Shown here piece after piece: positions 41,801 through 53,800 of a stretch of DNA of 64,000 nucleotides (positions within the stretch are counted from its first letter, which is position 1; every line of letters begins with the position of its first letter). The translations under genes and the position numbers were made by a program. The stretch spans positions 193,172,954-193,236,953 of the forward strand of contig CM019063.1 of NCBI GenBank assembly GCA_009667805.1, read 5' to 3'. The notes beneath the pieces are model-generated. The model saw nothing but the letters and a program-made list of their open reading frames with translations. It searched no databases and was not told the DNA's origin. This stretch comes from Leptobrachium leishanense (lineage: Eukaryota > Chordata > Amphibia > Anura > Megophryidae).

Positions 41801-44800
41801 GGCCAAATCCATGCGACCTGGGGGCCAAATCCATGCGACCTGGGGGCCAAATCCATGCGACCTGGGGGCCAAATCCATGCGACCTGGGGGCCAAATCCAT
41901 GAGACCTGGGGGCAAATCCATGAGACCTGGGGGCAAATCCATGAGACCTGGGGGCAAATCCATGAGACCTGGGGGCAAATCCATGAGACCTGGGGGCAAA
42001 TCCATGAGACCTGGGGGCCAATCCATGAGACCTGGGGGCCAATCCATGAGACCTGGGGGCCAATCCATGAGACCTGGGGGCCAATCCATGAGACCTGGGG
42101 GCCAATCCATGAGAGCTGGGGGCCAATCCATGAGAGCTGGGGGCCAATCCATGAGAGCTGGGGGCCAATCCATGAGAGCTGGGGGCCAATCCATGAGAGC
42201 TGGGGGCCAATCCATGAGAGCTGGGGGCCAATCCATGAGAGCTGGGGGCCAATCCATGAGAGCTGGGGGCAAATCCATGAGAGCTGGGGGTAAATCCATG
42301 AGAGCTGGGGGCCAATCCATGAGAGCTGGGGGCAAATCCATGAGAGCTGGGGGCCAATCCATGAGACCTGGGGGCAAATCCATGAGACCTGGGGGCAAAT
42401 CCATGTGACCTGGGGGCAAACCCATGTGAGCTGGGGCAAATCCATGTGAGCTGCGGTCAATCTCATATAAATTTTTATGAGGTCTGTTCCTATTGGAAAG
42501 CGTCACATGACATTAAATAAAAGTATCGGTACTCGGTATCGGTGAGTACTTTTAAAAAGTATCGGTACTCGGTCTTAAAAAAGTGGTATCGGTGCATCCC
42601 TACTGCAAATACATTTACACTGGACCATTCAACTACACCAAGGACTCGGGTTTCTGGTCAATATGGAGAAAAATCGATTCTACAACCATCACATCGACTA
42701 GAGTTCCTGGGTTTCATTCTAGACTCGACGGCTCAAACTCTGAGCCTCCCGAACTCCAAGGTCCTTTCTATCAAGAAAGAAGTCCGTACCCTGTTATGTC
42801 ATCGATCCACACCATTGCGGCAGATCGCACGCATCATAAGTCTCATGTCAGCAACACGACATGCAGTGTTTCCGGCTCCTCTACATTTTCGAGCCCTCTA
42901 GAGATTGAAGGCCCGTTTTCTCCAGTCAGACCCCTCTACAATACAATTGTGAAGGTCACAGAAGACGTGATCCAGGTTCTACACTGGTGGATTTCAGATC
43001 TACACCTTTGGAATGTAAGCCCTCTGCACTTCCCGGCTGCTACACTCGTGATCGAATCAGATGCCAGGCGCCTGGGTTGGGGTGCTCGATGCGAGGATCT
43101 GGAAACGGGAGGTCGATGGTCCCTAGACGAAACATCATTCCACATCAATGCCCTGGAATTACTAGTGGCCTCCTTCGCTCTCAAATGTTTCACGAAAGAG
43201 ACAACCCATCAATCTATCCTGAGATTGGGCAATTTCCCAGTTGTTCGTTATATTAACGGCCTAGGTGGCCCACGTTCAATCCACGTTGATGGCACGTTAC
43301 CTTTGGGATTTCTGCTTCCAACATCATCTTCACGTGTCAGCACAGTTCATCCCGGGACTCTCGAATGTAATAGCAGACTGGAATTCGAGACATTTTCACG
43401 ACGCAGGCGACTGGTCGCTACACTCTTCAGCCTTCTCAGCGCTCTCTCTACGGTGGGGTCCATTCCACACGGACTTATTTGCATCCCGGCTGAATGCAAA
43501 GCTACCCAAATTCTTCAGCTGGCGTCCAGACCCAGACACAGTGGCGACGGACGCGTTCCTCCAGACATGGTCGCAGGGACGCCACTATGCTTTTCCACCA
43601 TTCGCCCTGATTCAAAGAGTGTTGAAGGTCATCAGGACTCATCGTGTCACCCTGGTACTGGTAACTCCATTCTGGCCGTCTCAAGCATGGTTTCCATCGT
43701 TACTGGACCTAGTGAGCGAGACACCTCGTCTACTCCCGAACATGCAGAATGTACTCCTAGACCCGGAAGGACGACCCCACCCACTGATGTCGTCAGGTCA
43801 TCTGCATCTCATGGGGTGGTTGCTGTCAGGATCAGTAGAACTTCAGGTGGCATATCGAGCTCTACTGCCGCATTGCTTGAACAATCTTGGGCCCCAGGAA
43901 CCAGAGGAGTATACAGTTCCTACTGGTCCAAATGGTCTAGCTGGTGTATCGAACGGGCTCAAGATCCCTTTTCTGCCCCTCTAAATTTTGTACTAGATTT
44001 TTTGTCTTCAGTTTTCTACTCCGGAATAGCTTATCGCTCTTTGAATGTGTTACGATCAGCTATGTCATCAGGACATATAGGCTTTGAGGCTGTTTCGCTT
44101 GGTCGTCACCCCCTAGTGTGTCGACTCCTACGAGGTGCCCGCTTTGGTCGTCCCCCACAACCACGATATGTTACGACATGGGACGTTAATATCGTTTTGC
44201 GGTTTTTACTCGCCTGGCCTGATAACCATGGTTTATCCCTGCGTAAGTTATCAGCCAAGTTGTTGATGCTCCTTTGTTTAGTGTCTTGTAAACATGTAGG
44301 AGATGTGAGGGCACTAGATTTTGGAGTTCGCTCCTTCCTCCCTGAGGGTGTCTGTTTTGATATTTCCAGACGCACTAAGACTTCCATTTCCCAGGCTTTT
44401 TTTCCGAGTTTCCAACTACAACCCGGGTTATGCCCCGTCCGTTGTTTACAAGAGTATGAGGAACGTACTCTTCCTCTTCGACATAATTTACAGATAACAC
44501 CCTTATTTATTTCATTTAAGCCACCCTTCCTTCCGGTCAGCTCTCCAACCTTGGCGAGATGGATTCGTTGGCTTTTGGAATTAACAGGAGTTGATGTTTC
44601 CCGGTATGGTGCACATTCGGTACGGTGTGCAGTTGCTTCTAAGGCAGTATCATCCGGTTGCCGTTTAGAAGATCTATTACGTTCAGCTGATTGGTCAAGA
44701 GAATCTACTTTTAGAGAATTGTATTTTAAGCCTATATCACACTGGTCCTCCGGTGTGTTAGATGTTTGATATAGATACAATTTCGGAGAGCTTTGAACTT

Positions 44801-47800
44801 GCAAATAGGAGCCTCCGTGTCCTGCCTTAAAATTACTAAATTTTCCTATTTCATAAACGGAAAGTTTGAATTTTATTAAGGACATGGAGGCGAATATTTC
44901 CCTCCCTGTCAAGTTGTACAATTATCAAATACTTCAATAAAATTCTGACTGTTTTTTTTATGAACTTGTCGATACTGTATACATATATCTATATATTGCA
45001 CTGCTTGATACAATAAAGTTATTCGATTTTTCGTGTACTGAAATTATTTCAGCGCTAGTCCAGCGTGTTCTTCGTATTGCACGCAGTCAAAGACTCACAT
45101 GCTAACACACATTCCATGTTTGTGTTCTCTCTTTTCAGCCTCAGGTACATTTCAATAAGTACTGGCTTTACTGGATCCTCTTCTACTGGATGATCCATCT
45201 TCGTCCTTCATGCGTTTTAATTCCCGTTGGACTTCTTCAGTTCTAGACGTCTTCGCTATTTTCAAGAAAGAGGTTTAATGGACGTTGGGGAGACAGATAT
45301 ATAGACTTTGGACATTCCATACTGCACTGTGGGAGGGGTGTTGCAGGATGTACCATGTTGATACTATTTTTTGTCAAGGTTTAAATTAAAGCGAGAAAGA
45401 GACTGCAAATATTCGCCTCCGTGTCCTTAATAAAATTCAAACTTTCCGTTAGGAAAATTTAGTAATTATTTATTGGAAAGCAGTCATATGACTTTAAAAG
45501 TATCGTTAGTCGTACTCAGGCTTAAACAATTGATATTGGTGCGTCCCTATGAGCATTAAAAGGTGAAAAGGAGCTCAACACACAGGGGTGAAATGGCTCA
45601 GCAGCAAAAGGGTTAAGTAGTAATACATATTCATCTTCCACAACCTTATTTGTTTAGTTTAATATAAAGAAGAGGTTTCCCAAAGCAGAACAAAAAAAGC
45701 TTACGTTCGGTGGTCGAGATAATTGTGTGCTCATTGGCAGTTGATGGGTCACCATAGGGGGCCTAGGTGCAGTGTTCATTGGAGGAGCAGAGCTGTTAAT
45801 GGTGGGTGCAGTAGATGGTGGTGGAGGTTGTGGCATTTCATTGGGCTTGCTGGGACCAATCTTGTCCTTGCCATCCTCTTCTGGCACCAGCCCCTTCGCC
45901 TTGTGAATGGCCTCAATTTGCTCCTGCAAAGTTATATTGGCCTGTGCAGCCTGCTGGGTACGTGCCATGCTGCCTGAATGTCCATCCCATGTTACCTAGA
46001 ACAGAAAGAGAAATGTGAGATTTTGCAACCATTGTAAACGCATCATCAGTAACCCTGTGCATGATTCCACAATTTACCTTCTCCTCTGGCTTCTGGATCT
46101 CCTCTTCTCCAATCTTTTTACCAATGGCTGTTTCTTCAACACCAAAAATATCAGTACGACGCTCAGCCAACTGCTTCAAACTGCTCTCAATATCCAGCCC
46201 TAATGAGAAAGAATAAGGTGATGCTATTCAACTCTGTAGTTTTATGATCAAAACTTTAGCTTAGTAGCACAACACTGATAATGAAACACACACACACACA
46301 TATATCAGAGAACTTACAGCAGCAAGTGATTGAGCTTCACCCTTTTGAAAAACTGGTGCTCTATAGAAAATTTCAGACTGAAACTGACGCGTTTTACAGA
46401 TGTTTAACCCGCTATCACACATTAAGCGAAGAATAAAGCATTACCGGTGGTAATTAAGCATGCTTCCATATGATTAACTAGAATGTTAATATACATATAT
46501 GCAGAAAAAGAGGTTTCGTGCCTATGCTCTACCAGGACAGCTGCGTAAACCAGAAGTATCTAGCCCACTTAATGTATAAAACATAAGAAAAAAGGTTGTC
46601 ACTTGCGCTTACTCCTATGGCTCCATGCGAAACAAACAGGTTTTAGTTTACTTGAATGGCCATTAGTGTTAAGCCCACCCGCCATGTCATGGCAACCTCT
46701 GGTTAGGTGGGTCCTAACCCAATTGAAACCAAAAGCGGCTTTAAGCAACTACATGTCCTCGTGCTGCTTCTCAGCTAAGAGCCAGACTGGTGGGTTTATA
46801 TTAATAACCTCACCAGAAACATTTCCACTTTGGGATTAAAAAATAAAAAACACGGAAAAGGACAACAGCAAAAAAATGACCTGGCTGGGGATACAACAAA
46901 ATATACATCTATGCAAAAAAAAAAAACCGTTTTGTGCACTATTCCTTACCAGGGCGGCTGCGTAAACCAGACGTATACAGCCCACTTCATGTATAAAGTG
47001 TAAGAAGAAAAAAAACGTAATTATAAACCCACCAGTCTCTTAGCTGAGAAGCAGCAGGAGGACATGCAGTTGCTTAAAAAGCAGCTTTTGGTTTCATTAG
47101 CTTAGGACCCACCTAACCTGAGGTTGCCGTGACGTGGCGGGTGGGCTTAACACTCAGTCATTTTGCTCAACTAAAACCTGTTTTGTTTCACATGGAGCAA
47201 TAGGGGTAAGGGTAAGCGCAAATGACAACTTTTTACACAAGAAAAAAGGTGAATATGCCTAAAATACTGCACATCTCTTCAAACAAAAGTTAGTGATATG
47301 TATGTAGACAAAAAAAAAAAAAAAAGGAGATAAGAAATCTGTAGATAATGTAAAACATTTCATAAAACACCACACTTGATGCAAATGATTTCTGTTTAGT
47401 AGAACATATTCTATATTATTCCTATGGCAGCCATAAAGCATCCCTTTAGCTTTTGATTTGTTCAGAGGTAACTGAAAAGGACGGGGAAAATTCTATATTA
47501 ACAACGCATTACCTGGCGCATAGACCTCATCATCTCCTTGTTTCTCACGGATAGACCGGTCCCTCTGTTCTAACCAGCGTGGATCTAGTAGTCCAATACG
47601 CATGTGCTCCTGCATCTTGCTAGCAGGTATCTTTTCGCCAGTAATGGGAGAAACCAGGTACTCATCTGGTGCAGGTGCAGGAGGTTGTGGCTTGCTTGCT
47701 GTGGGGAAAAGAATTATGGCAAATTAGTTTAAATCTGGGCATATTTTTACATTGTGAAGTTTTTTTTTCCATTAACCCCTTCACTGCTGAATCATTTCAC

Positions 47801-50800
47801 TCCTGTGTGCGGAGCTCATTTTGACAGTTTTGTGGTCATCATATATAAACACAATTTAAAGTAATGTTTTCGTATAGGACCCAGACAATATATATCCTTA
47901 TTTCCAGCCGATACAAAATATATCATTATTGTGGGCATTCACCATGTCCTGTCAGAATGCTATAACAAAAAAATGTAAGAAGAATTAAAATTTCCGATTT
48001 CAATCATTTACAACAGCGTTTCCCAACCTCAGTCCTCAAGTACCCCAACAGGCCAGGTTTGCCAGATAGCTGAAGCACAGCACAGGTGATAGGATTTGCT
48101 GCTCAGTGATTGCAGGATTCAGTCTGCATTTTCCCAAGGCAATCCTCCAAACCTGGCCTGTTGGGGTACTTAAGGACCACGGATGGGAACTGCTGATATA
48201 CATCATGTAAAAAAATTCACATTTTATTGTCCAAACCTTTGTGGTTATATATTTTATGGGGCTATCTTGTTAAATAGAAATGGGAACCCATTACTGCAAT
48301 TTTTGAGGAAATACGCAAATTATATCAAACTGGAAGAATTTATATATTTTTTTGGAAACTGACATTTCATTGTTAAATGAGAAGGTGAGTAATGGCAGTG
48401 GTATTGCTCATTTTAAACGTGACAAATGGACAATACCATGGCTGTAAAACAAAAAGTGTTTATATTTTGTTTACATTTTACATGATTATACTTGGTATCA
48501 TTAGAAAGGCCAGACTCAGACCTGTCCAATGACACCTAACATGACTTTGTGGCGTGTATAGAATGACAGCTTGTGTATTAGATGAACCAATGGATAAGAC
48601 GTTTTGCCATCACCTCCACATTTGATCCCTGCATGGGATATGAGGTGAGTTAGTAAATGTACATAATGCCACTGCATTAGAAATAAAAAGTGTTGAGTGT
48701 ATTTTTTTCCCCTATTCTTACACATAGCATGGTCATAATTTGAAGTGTTGTAAAGGCAGACTCTGGCCTTTCTATTGACACCTCATTTGAACTTGTGCAA
48801 TGTAAAAATTAGAGACGCAGGGTTCCTAGAACCCCTGGCACTCATCGGTGCAGTGCAGCAGTTTAGGGTTTCGATAAAACAATGTGAAAGAATGCATTGT
48901 GCCTTCACACTTGCTGGCGCTGTGGGAAAAGAGTTAAAGCGAATAACGTTGTTGCACTAAATGAAAAGTGAACAATAGTGCTGTATTTGAGAAGAAAAAA
49001 GATTTTGTTTTTACATGAAACGTAGTCATGTTTAGTATCATTGGAAAAGTCATTCTCTCACAGTTTCAACGATACTAAGCAGGACCTTGTACCTTTTATG
49101 GTTCAGGAGATACAGGGGTCCAAACAACCCCTGTATTTTCTCTGTAGGGAATTTCCTGCCTGGCTGGGGTGGGTCCCGTTCTGAGGCCATCACACCCATG
49201 TGAGTCAGTGGATGGAGGGCAGTCCCAAGGCATGGTCTGACTTCCAGGACGTCAGACCACCACGGGATTCCCCCGGACCGGTGGCGATCTCTCCTGAGGC
49301 TGTAGGAAAGTCATGACGTGTGGGAGACTTTCTCTGCATGTTGCAGGGAATCCCTAGGATATCCACCACGATCATCCACAGCCAAGGGGTAAAATAAAAT
49401 AAAAAAAAAAATGCAGCAACTTCTATTCAATGGAAATTTGTTTTATATACTACAAGAGGAAACAGTCTGCGTAAACATAACCATCTTGACTGAATGTTAC
49501 CTCTACAATATAAAACGAATATGGAATTGCATAAAGTTACTACAGGAGACGAGAAGAAACTAACCTTTGGGATCATAATCCTTCCTGACTATCACTTGAT
49601 CTGGAGTAGGAGGCAGAGGTGGTGGCATGGGAGCCTCAGGAGGGAGTGGAGCCTTCTGTGGATAGTCCTCATCATCTGAACCCTAGAAAGACGAAGAATG
49701 TTTCAAAAGAAGAGCAAATTAGTACATTTTTAGGAAAAGGAGTGATTGGTACAACAGAGGTTCTTGTTAGGGTTTATAATTTTTTCTTCTAGAAATTCTA
49801 GCATTCCATATCCAGGAAATGACCTACACTTCTCTGGCAAAACTCTGGTCCAGCACTGAAGCTCATACAATCCAATGCACAACCTATGTAGTAAAAATGG
49901 TAACCTCAGAATGCAGTTTCAAATCGGTGTTCTCCATAACTTAGGTTATCTTGACCAATTAAAGCCAATTTGTTAATTTATTTATAAAGGATTTTACCAG
50001 GAAGGATACATTGAGATTTCTCTCGTTTTCAAGTATGTCCTGGGTTCAAGAACATTAAAATGTTAATGATAACTACAGTGTTGCTATAATCATCTGTTCA
50101 ACCAAGGACATGCAACTTTACCTACTGCTTAAAATTCTGTGCCACCCAGAAAAGGCCATAAAGCCTTCAGTCACACCAATGCAATTTCACTAGGATTAAA
50201 TTCTATTAACCCCTTAGTGACCGGGCGGTTTTACACAAATCCGTCCTTTAGTGACCGCTGCTGTTTTTACGTTTCTGCGCTGTTAGTGTTTACGTCAAAT
50301 TTTCCTCTTACTCGTTTATGTAACCCACACATATTTTACACTGTTTTTCTCGTCATTAAATGGACTTTATAAAGATACCATTTTTTTCATCATTTCATAT
50401 AATTTACTATAAAAAATATTGTGAAATATGACAAAAAAATTGAAAAAACACCACTTTTTCGAACTTTGACCCCCAAAATTTCTTATGTATCAACAACCGT
50501 CAAAAAAAATTAATTCCTTAGTAGTTTCTAAATTTAGTACTGAGTTTAGCAATACCCAATGTTTACATATTCCTCGCTTTTTTCCTTATTTTATGCAACA
50601 ATAAGTGCAAGTAGCACTTTGCCATTTCCAAAGAGTTTATTTTCAAAACTAGTGCTAGTGACATTGTAACACTGATATCTGTCACTAATTCCTGAATAAT
50701 TGAAGCCGGCCAAAGTAATTTACCCCCATCAAACCATATATTTTTAGAAAGGGCACACCCTAGGGTGCTTCAAAGAGTTGTATTTTAACACTTTCCATGC

Positions 50801-53800
50801 ACTAGCTCTATGTCAAACTTTCAGGTAGTCACTTTTTGGGTTATTTTTTCACACACATTGTATTTTAGGCATGAATTGTCAAATCCAGTTATGGGTTACT
50901 GCCAAAAAACACCCCAAAATATGTTCAGCAACATCTTCTGAGTAAAGTGATACCACCCATATATAGATTTGTTCTGTTTCTGGGGTGCTACGCCAATCTT
51001 TGACATGTGCTTGTCAATTTTCTAATTTGACATACAGTATCTTCTTTGCTTATCTTCTTTTTAGGGGCCTTTTTACATACCCCAGTTTTATGAACGTGCA
51101 TATATTTGGTAAGCTAACACCCCAAAGTATTGTAAATGGAGTGTTTTTATGCTATGGATGCAACCGTTTGCTCCAAAAAAATTGGATACTGTTTGGTGGT
51201 CATTTTTCATTTTCACACCCACATCAGTTTTGGACTGTGATTTAGGAGACACGGTTGTTTGTTACTGCATGAAAACTCTCCAGGTTGTTTTCTGCAAGGT
51301 CTCCTGAGTACACCCATGCCCCCCATGCATAGGTTTGCCAGGATTTTGGGAAGGTTCAAATACAATTTTTATGACTTTGTCATTGGAGTTGAAATTGAGA
51401 TTATTTCTTCAGCTAGGCCTAGCTTTGGTTTTGGGTCTACCGCATACCCCAGTTTGAATTATTGCCAGAAAATTGTTTATATTTGTTATGTTGACACCCC
51501 AAGGTATTGCATATGGAGTGCTTTGATGCCATGGATGCAACGGTTTTAGCCCAAAACATTTGAGAAGGTGTGTGGTGTAATTTTTCAATTTTCAGATTTT
51601 TACGCCCACATTAGATTTGGACTGTGATTTAGGAGACACTGTTTGTTACTGCATGAAAACTCTCCAGGTTGTTTTCTGCAAGGTCTCCTGAGTACACCCA
51701 TGCCCCCCATGCATAGGTGTGCAAAGATTTTGGCAAAATACAGCACCAATTGTAGAACATAAAATGGTACGAATAAAATGTAAAAGTCTGGTGCAGTAAA
51801 AGAAAAAAAAAACTAAACTGAACTAACTAACTGGAGTGTGAGAAAAAATAGAAAGGAAAAAAAAAAAAAAAAATCACAGATCACGCACAGTGTGATATAG
51901 CTTGAAACAGTCCCCAAGACACAGACCGGGTTGTCCAGGGCATTCTGGGCAGTAAAAGATTGTGTCTCTCCTCTGCCCCCTCTTGAAACACACCCTGCAC
52001 CTTTTTTGGGGTTTCTGTTTGCCCTCAGTAGGGGGGGATTTTATAAATAAAATGCGTAGCCCCAACTCTGTCCCCCATCACCGCCCGGGGAGCAGGTGCA
52101 TCCTGGTACAAAAGCCCCGAAATGACCTGGAGCTGAAACTGTAAAAAGGACAGCGTCACTCCGGGGTTTGCCTTTTTGCAGAGCAAAAAGGCATTGTGGG
52201 TTGCAATTTGCATCAGGTAAATTGCAACCTTTTTGTACCAGGCCCTTGACTTCCGCATAATCTGGTAGGGCTGGAGCAGCTGATCTGCCAGATCAACCCC
52301 ACCCATATGCCGGTTATAGTCTTTGATGCACACTGGCTTCCTGATGCGCTCAGCTCTGCCACGTACAGAGACCTCCACAGACCTCTCAGTGTGGATGGTG
52401 GATAGAAGGTATACATCCTTCTTGTCTCTGTACTTGACCGCCAACAGCTCCTCTTGGCGCAGAGCTGAGGTCTCCCCCCTTTTTAGCCGGGTGCGGACAA
52501 GCTGTGCTGGGAAACCTACGCGGTTCTTGCGAACAGTACCGCATGCTGCTGTATCAAAACAATACAGCAGCTTGAACAAAGGGACACTTGTATAAAAATT
52601 ATCAACATACAAGTGGTACCCTTTGTTCATCAGGGGAAAAAGTAGGTCCCACACAATCTTGCCACTGGTTCCCATGTGTTCTGGGCAACCTGGAGGGTCA
52701 AGGCTACTATCCTTTCCCTCGTAGACCCGGAAGGCCTGAGTATACCCACTCTCGCTGTCAGAGCTTATACACCTTCACTCCATACCTGGAGCGTTTGGAA
52801 GGAATATACTGCTTGAATCCCAGCCTTCCCTTGTATTTCATTAGGGATTCATCCACGCAGATATTCCTTCCAGGTGTATAAGCCTCTGCAAACCTGGCGG
52901 CGAAGTGGGTAATCAGGGGGCGGATTTTATACAGCCTGTCAAACTGGGGATGCTCTCTAGGAGGGCACAGGCTGTTGTCACTGAAGTGCATGAAACGCAA
53001 AATGTTTTCATACCTTCTACGTGACATTGATTGGGGGTAAATGGGGGTAGAGCAGATGGGGCTACTGCTCCAGTAGGAGCGAATTGAGGGCTTCTTTATG
53101 ATGCCCATCAGCATAGTAAGTGCCCAGAATTTCAGAAATTCTGGCACATCTAGCGGGGTCCATTGCTGCCTTGCCAAGTAGGAGTCTGGCTTCGCAGCAC
53201 AATGCTGATGGGCATACAGATTTGATTGGGCCACGATGTGGCCCAACAAATCATCCCCCATAAACACCTGCAAAAACTGTGGCGGTAAATCTTGCAACAT
53301 CAATATTGATGCCAGGATTTGCCGTGAAAGGAGGGATATCTGGCCTCTGGCGATGAGGCACTACCCACTCCTCAGCTGGAGCTGTGCGTCTCCTGCTGGC
53401 AGGTGGTGACCCAGGATCTGCATCAGAAACATCACTAGATACATCAGCCAGCGTAGATGATGTATCTAGCGACGTCTGAGCAGTTGGCGGGGTCAAAATC
53501 AGGGTCGGAGTCTGGCGCAGATGCCTCAGATTCTGATGCCAGGATGGCATATGCCTCCTCGGCGCTGTACACCCTCTCAGACATTATATATAATAGATTA
53601 TAAAATTTTATAATTATTATATATAATAAGCGGATTGTTGGTTCTTAGAAGAACCGTTGGGTTTCACAAGAAAATACAAATAAACACCTAAATCTCTCTA
53701 AATCACTCTAAACCTGCCTCAATTCTTCTAAATCTCCCTAAAATCTCTCTAAATCTGCCTAAATTTTTCTAATCTCACTAAATCTGCCTCAATTTTTCTA

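Larger units (their letters stand above)
41088..42602. mobile_element. hAT-like element (TAGGGATGCACCGATACC type) with palindrome and minisatellite
   Basis: The ends are 'tagggatgcaccgatacc' and 'ggtatcggtgcatcccta', a perfect 18-bp inverted repeat. The 8-bp target duplication 'ctgcaaat' is perfect (41080-41087 and 42603-42610). Interior order: subterminal 'gtatcggtatcgggg', a 135-bp-arm palindrome (41233-41521), the minisatellite (41531-42445), then 'attggaaagcgtcacatgac' and the right end. It has no transposase. It sits inside the RT gene of DIRS copy 2. Confidence 0.93.
40420..43987 (+). pseudogene. DIRS copy 2 RT/RNase H remnant, frameshifted and interrupted
   Basis: RT motifs appear in successive frames: 'GRLRHFPHNWALLTSDSWVL', then 'LLVAKKGGGYRPVINLKELN' (frame change near 40700), then 'TVPIREDFREFLVFPWNGRM' (change near 40860) up to 'VIYLDDILIM'. 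The frame is cut at 41087 by a hAT-like element and resumes at 42611 with 'RLEFLGFILDS'. RNase H ('IESDARRLGWGARC' in an alternate frame) and the methyltransferase-like region ('DLFASRLNAKLPKFFSWRP', 'YAFPPFALI') follow to 43987. The catalytic YLDD is kept, but the gene is broken. Confidence 0.88.
38986..45468 (+). mobile_element. DIRS1-like retrotransposon, copy 2, decayed and carrying a hAT-like insertion
   Basis: It has the same plan as copy 1: left terminal repeat (38986-39158), right terminal repeat (about 45268-45468), gag, RT/RNase H, recombinase and an internal complementary region (44810-44905). It belongs to a different subfamily, since its terminal repeats are unlike copy 1 except for the outer 'aaggcaggacacggaggc' core. 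The gag start is replaced by a LINE fragment, RT is frameshifted, and a hAT-like element sits at 41088-42602. It is clearly inactive. Confidence 0.93.

Noticed and set aside
41298..42506. ORFs of up to 402 codons on the minus strand and 243 on the plus strand
   Set aside because: Same cause: stop-free tandem units in the hAT-like element. There is no non-repeat domain, no consistent start and no conservation between arrays.
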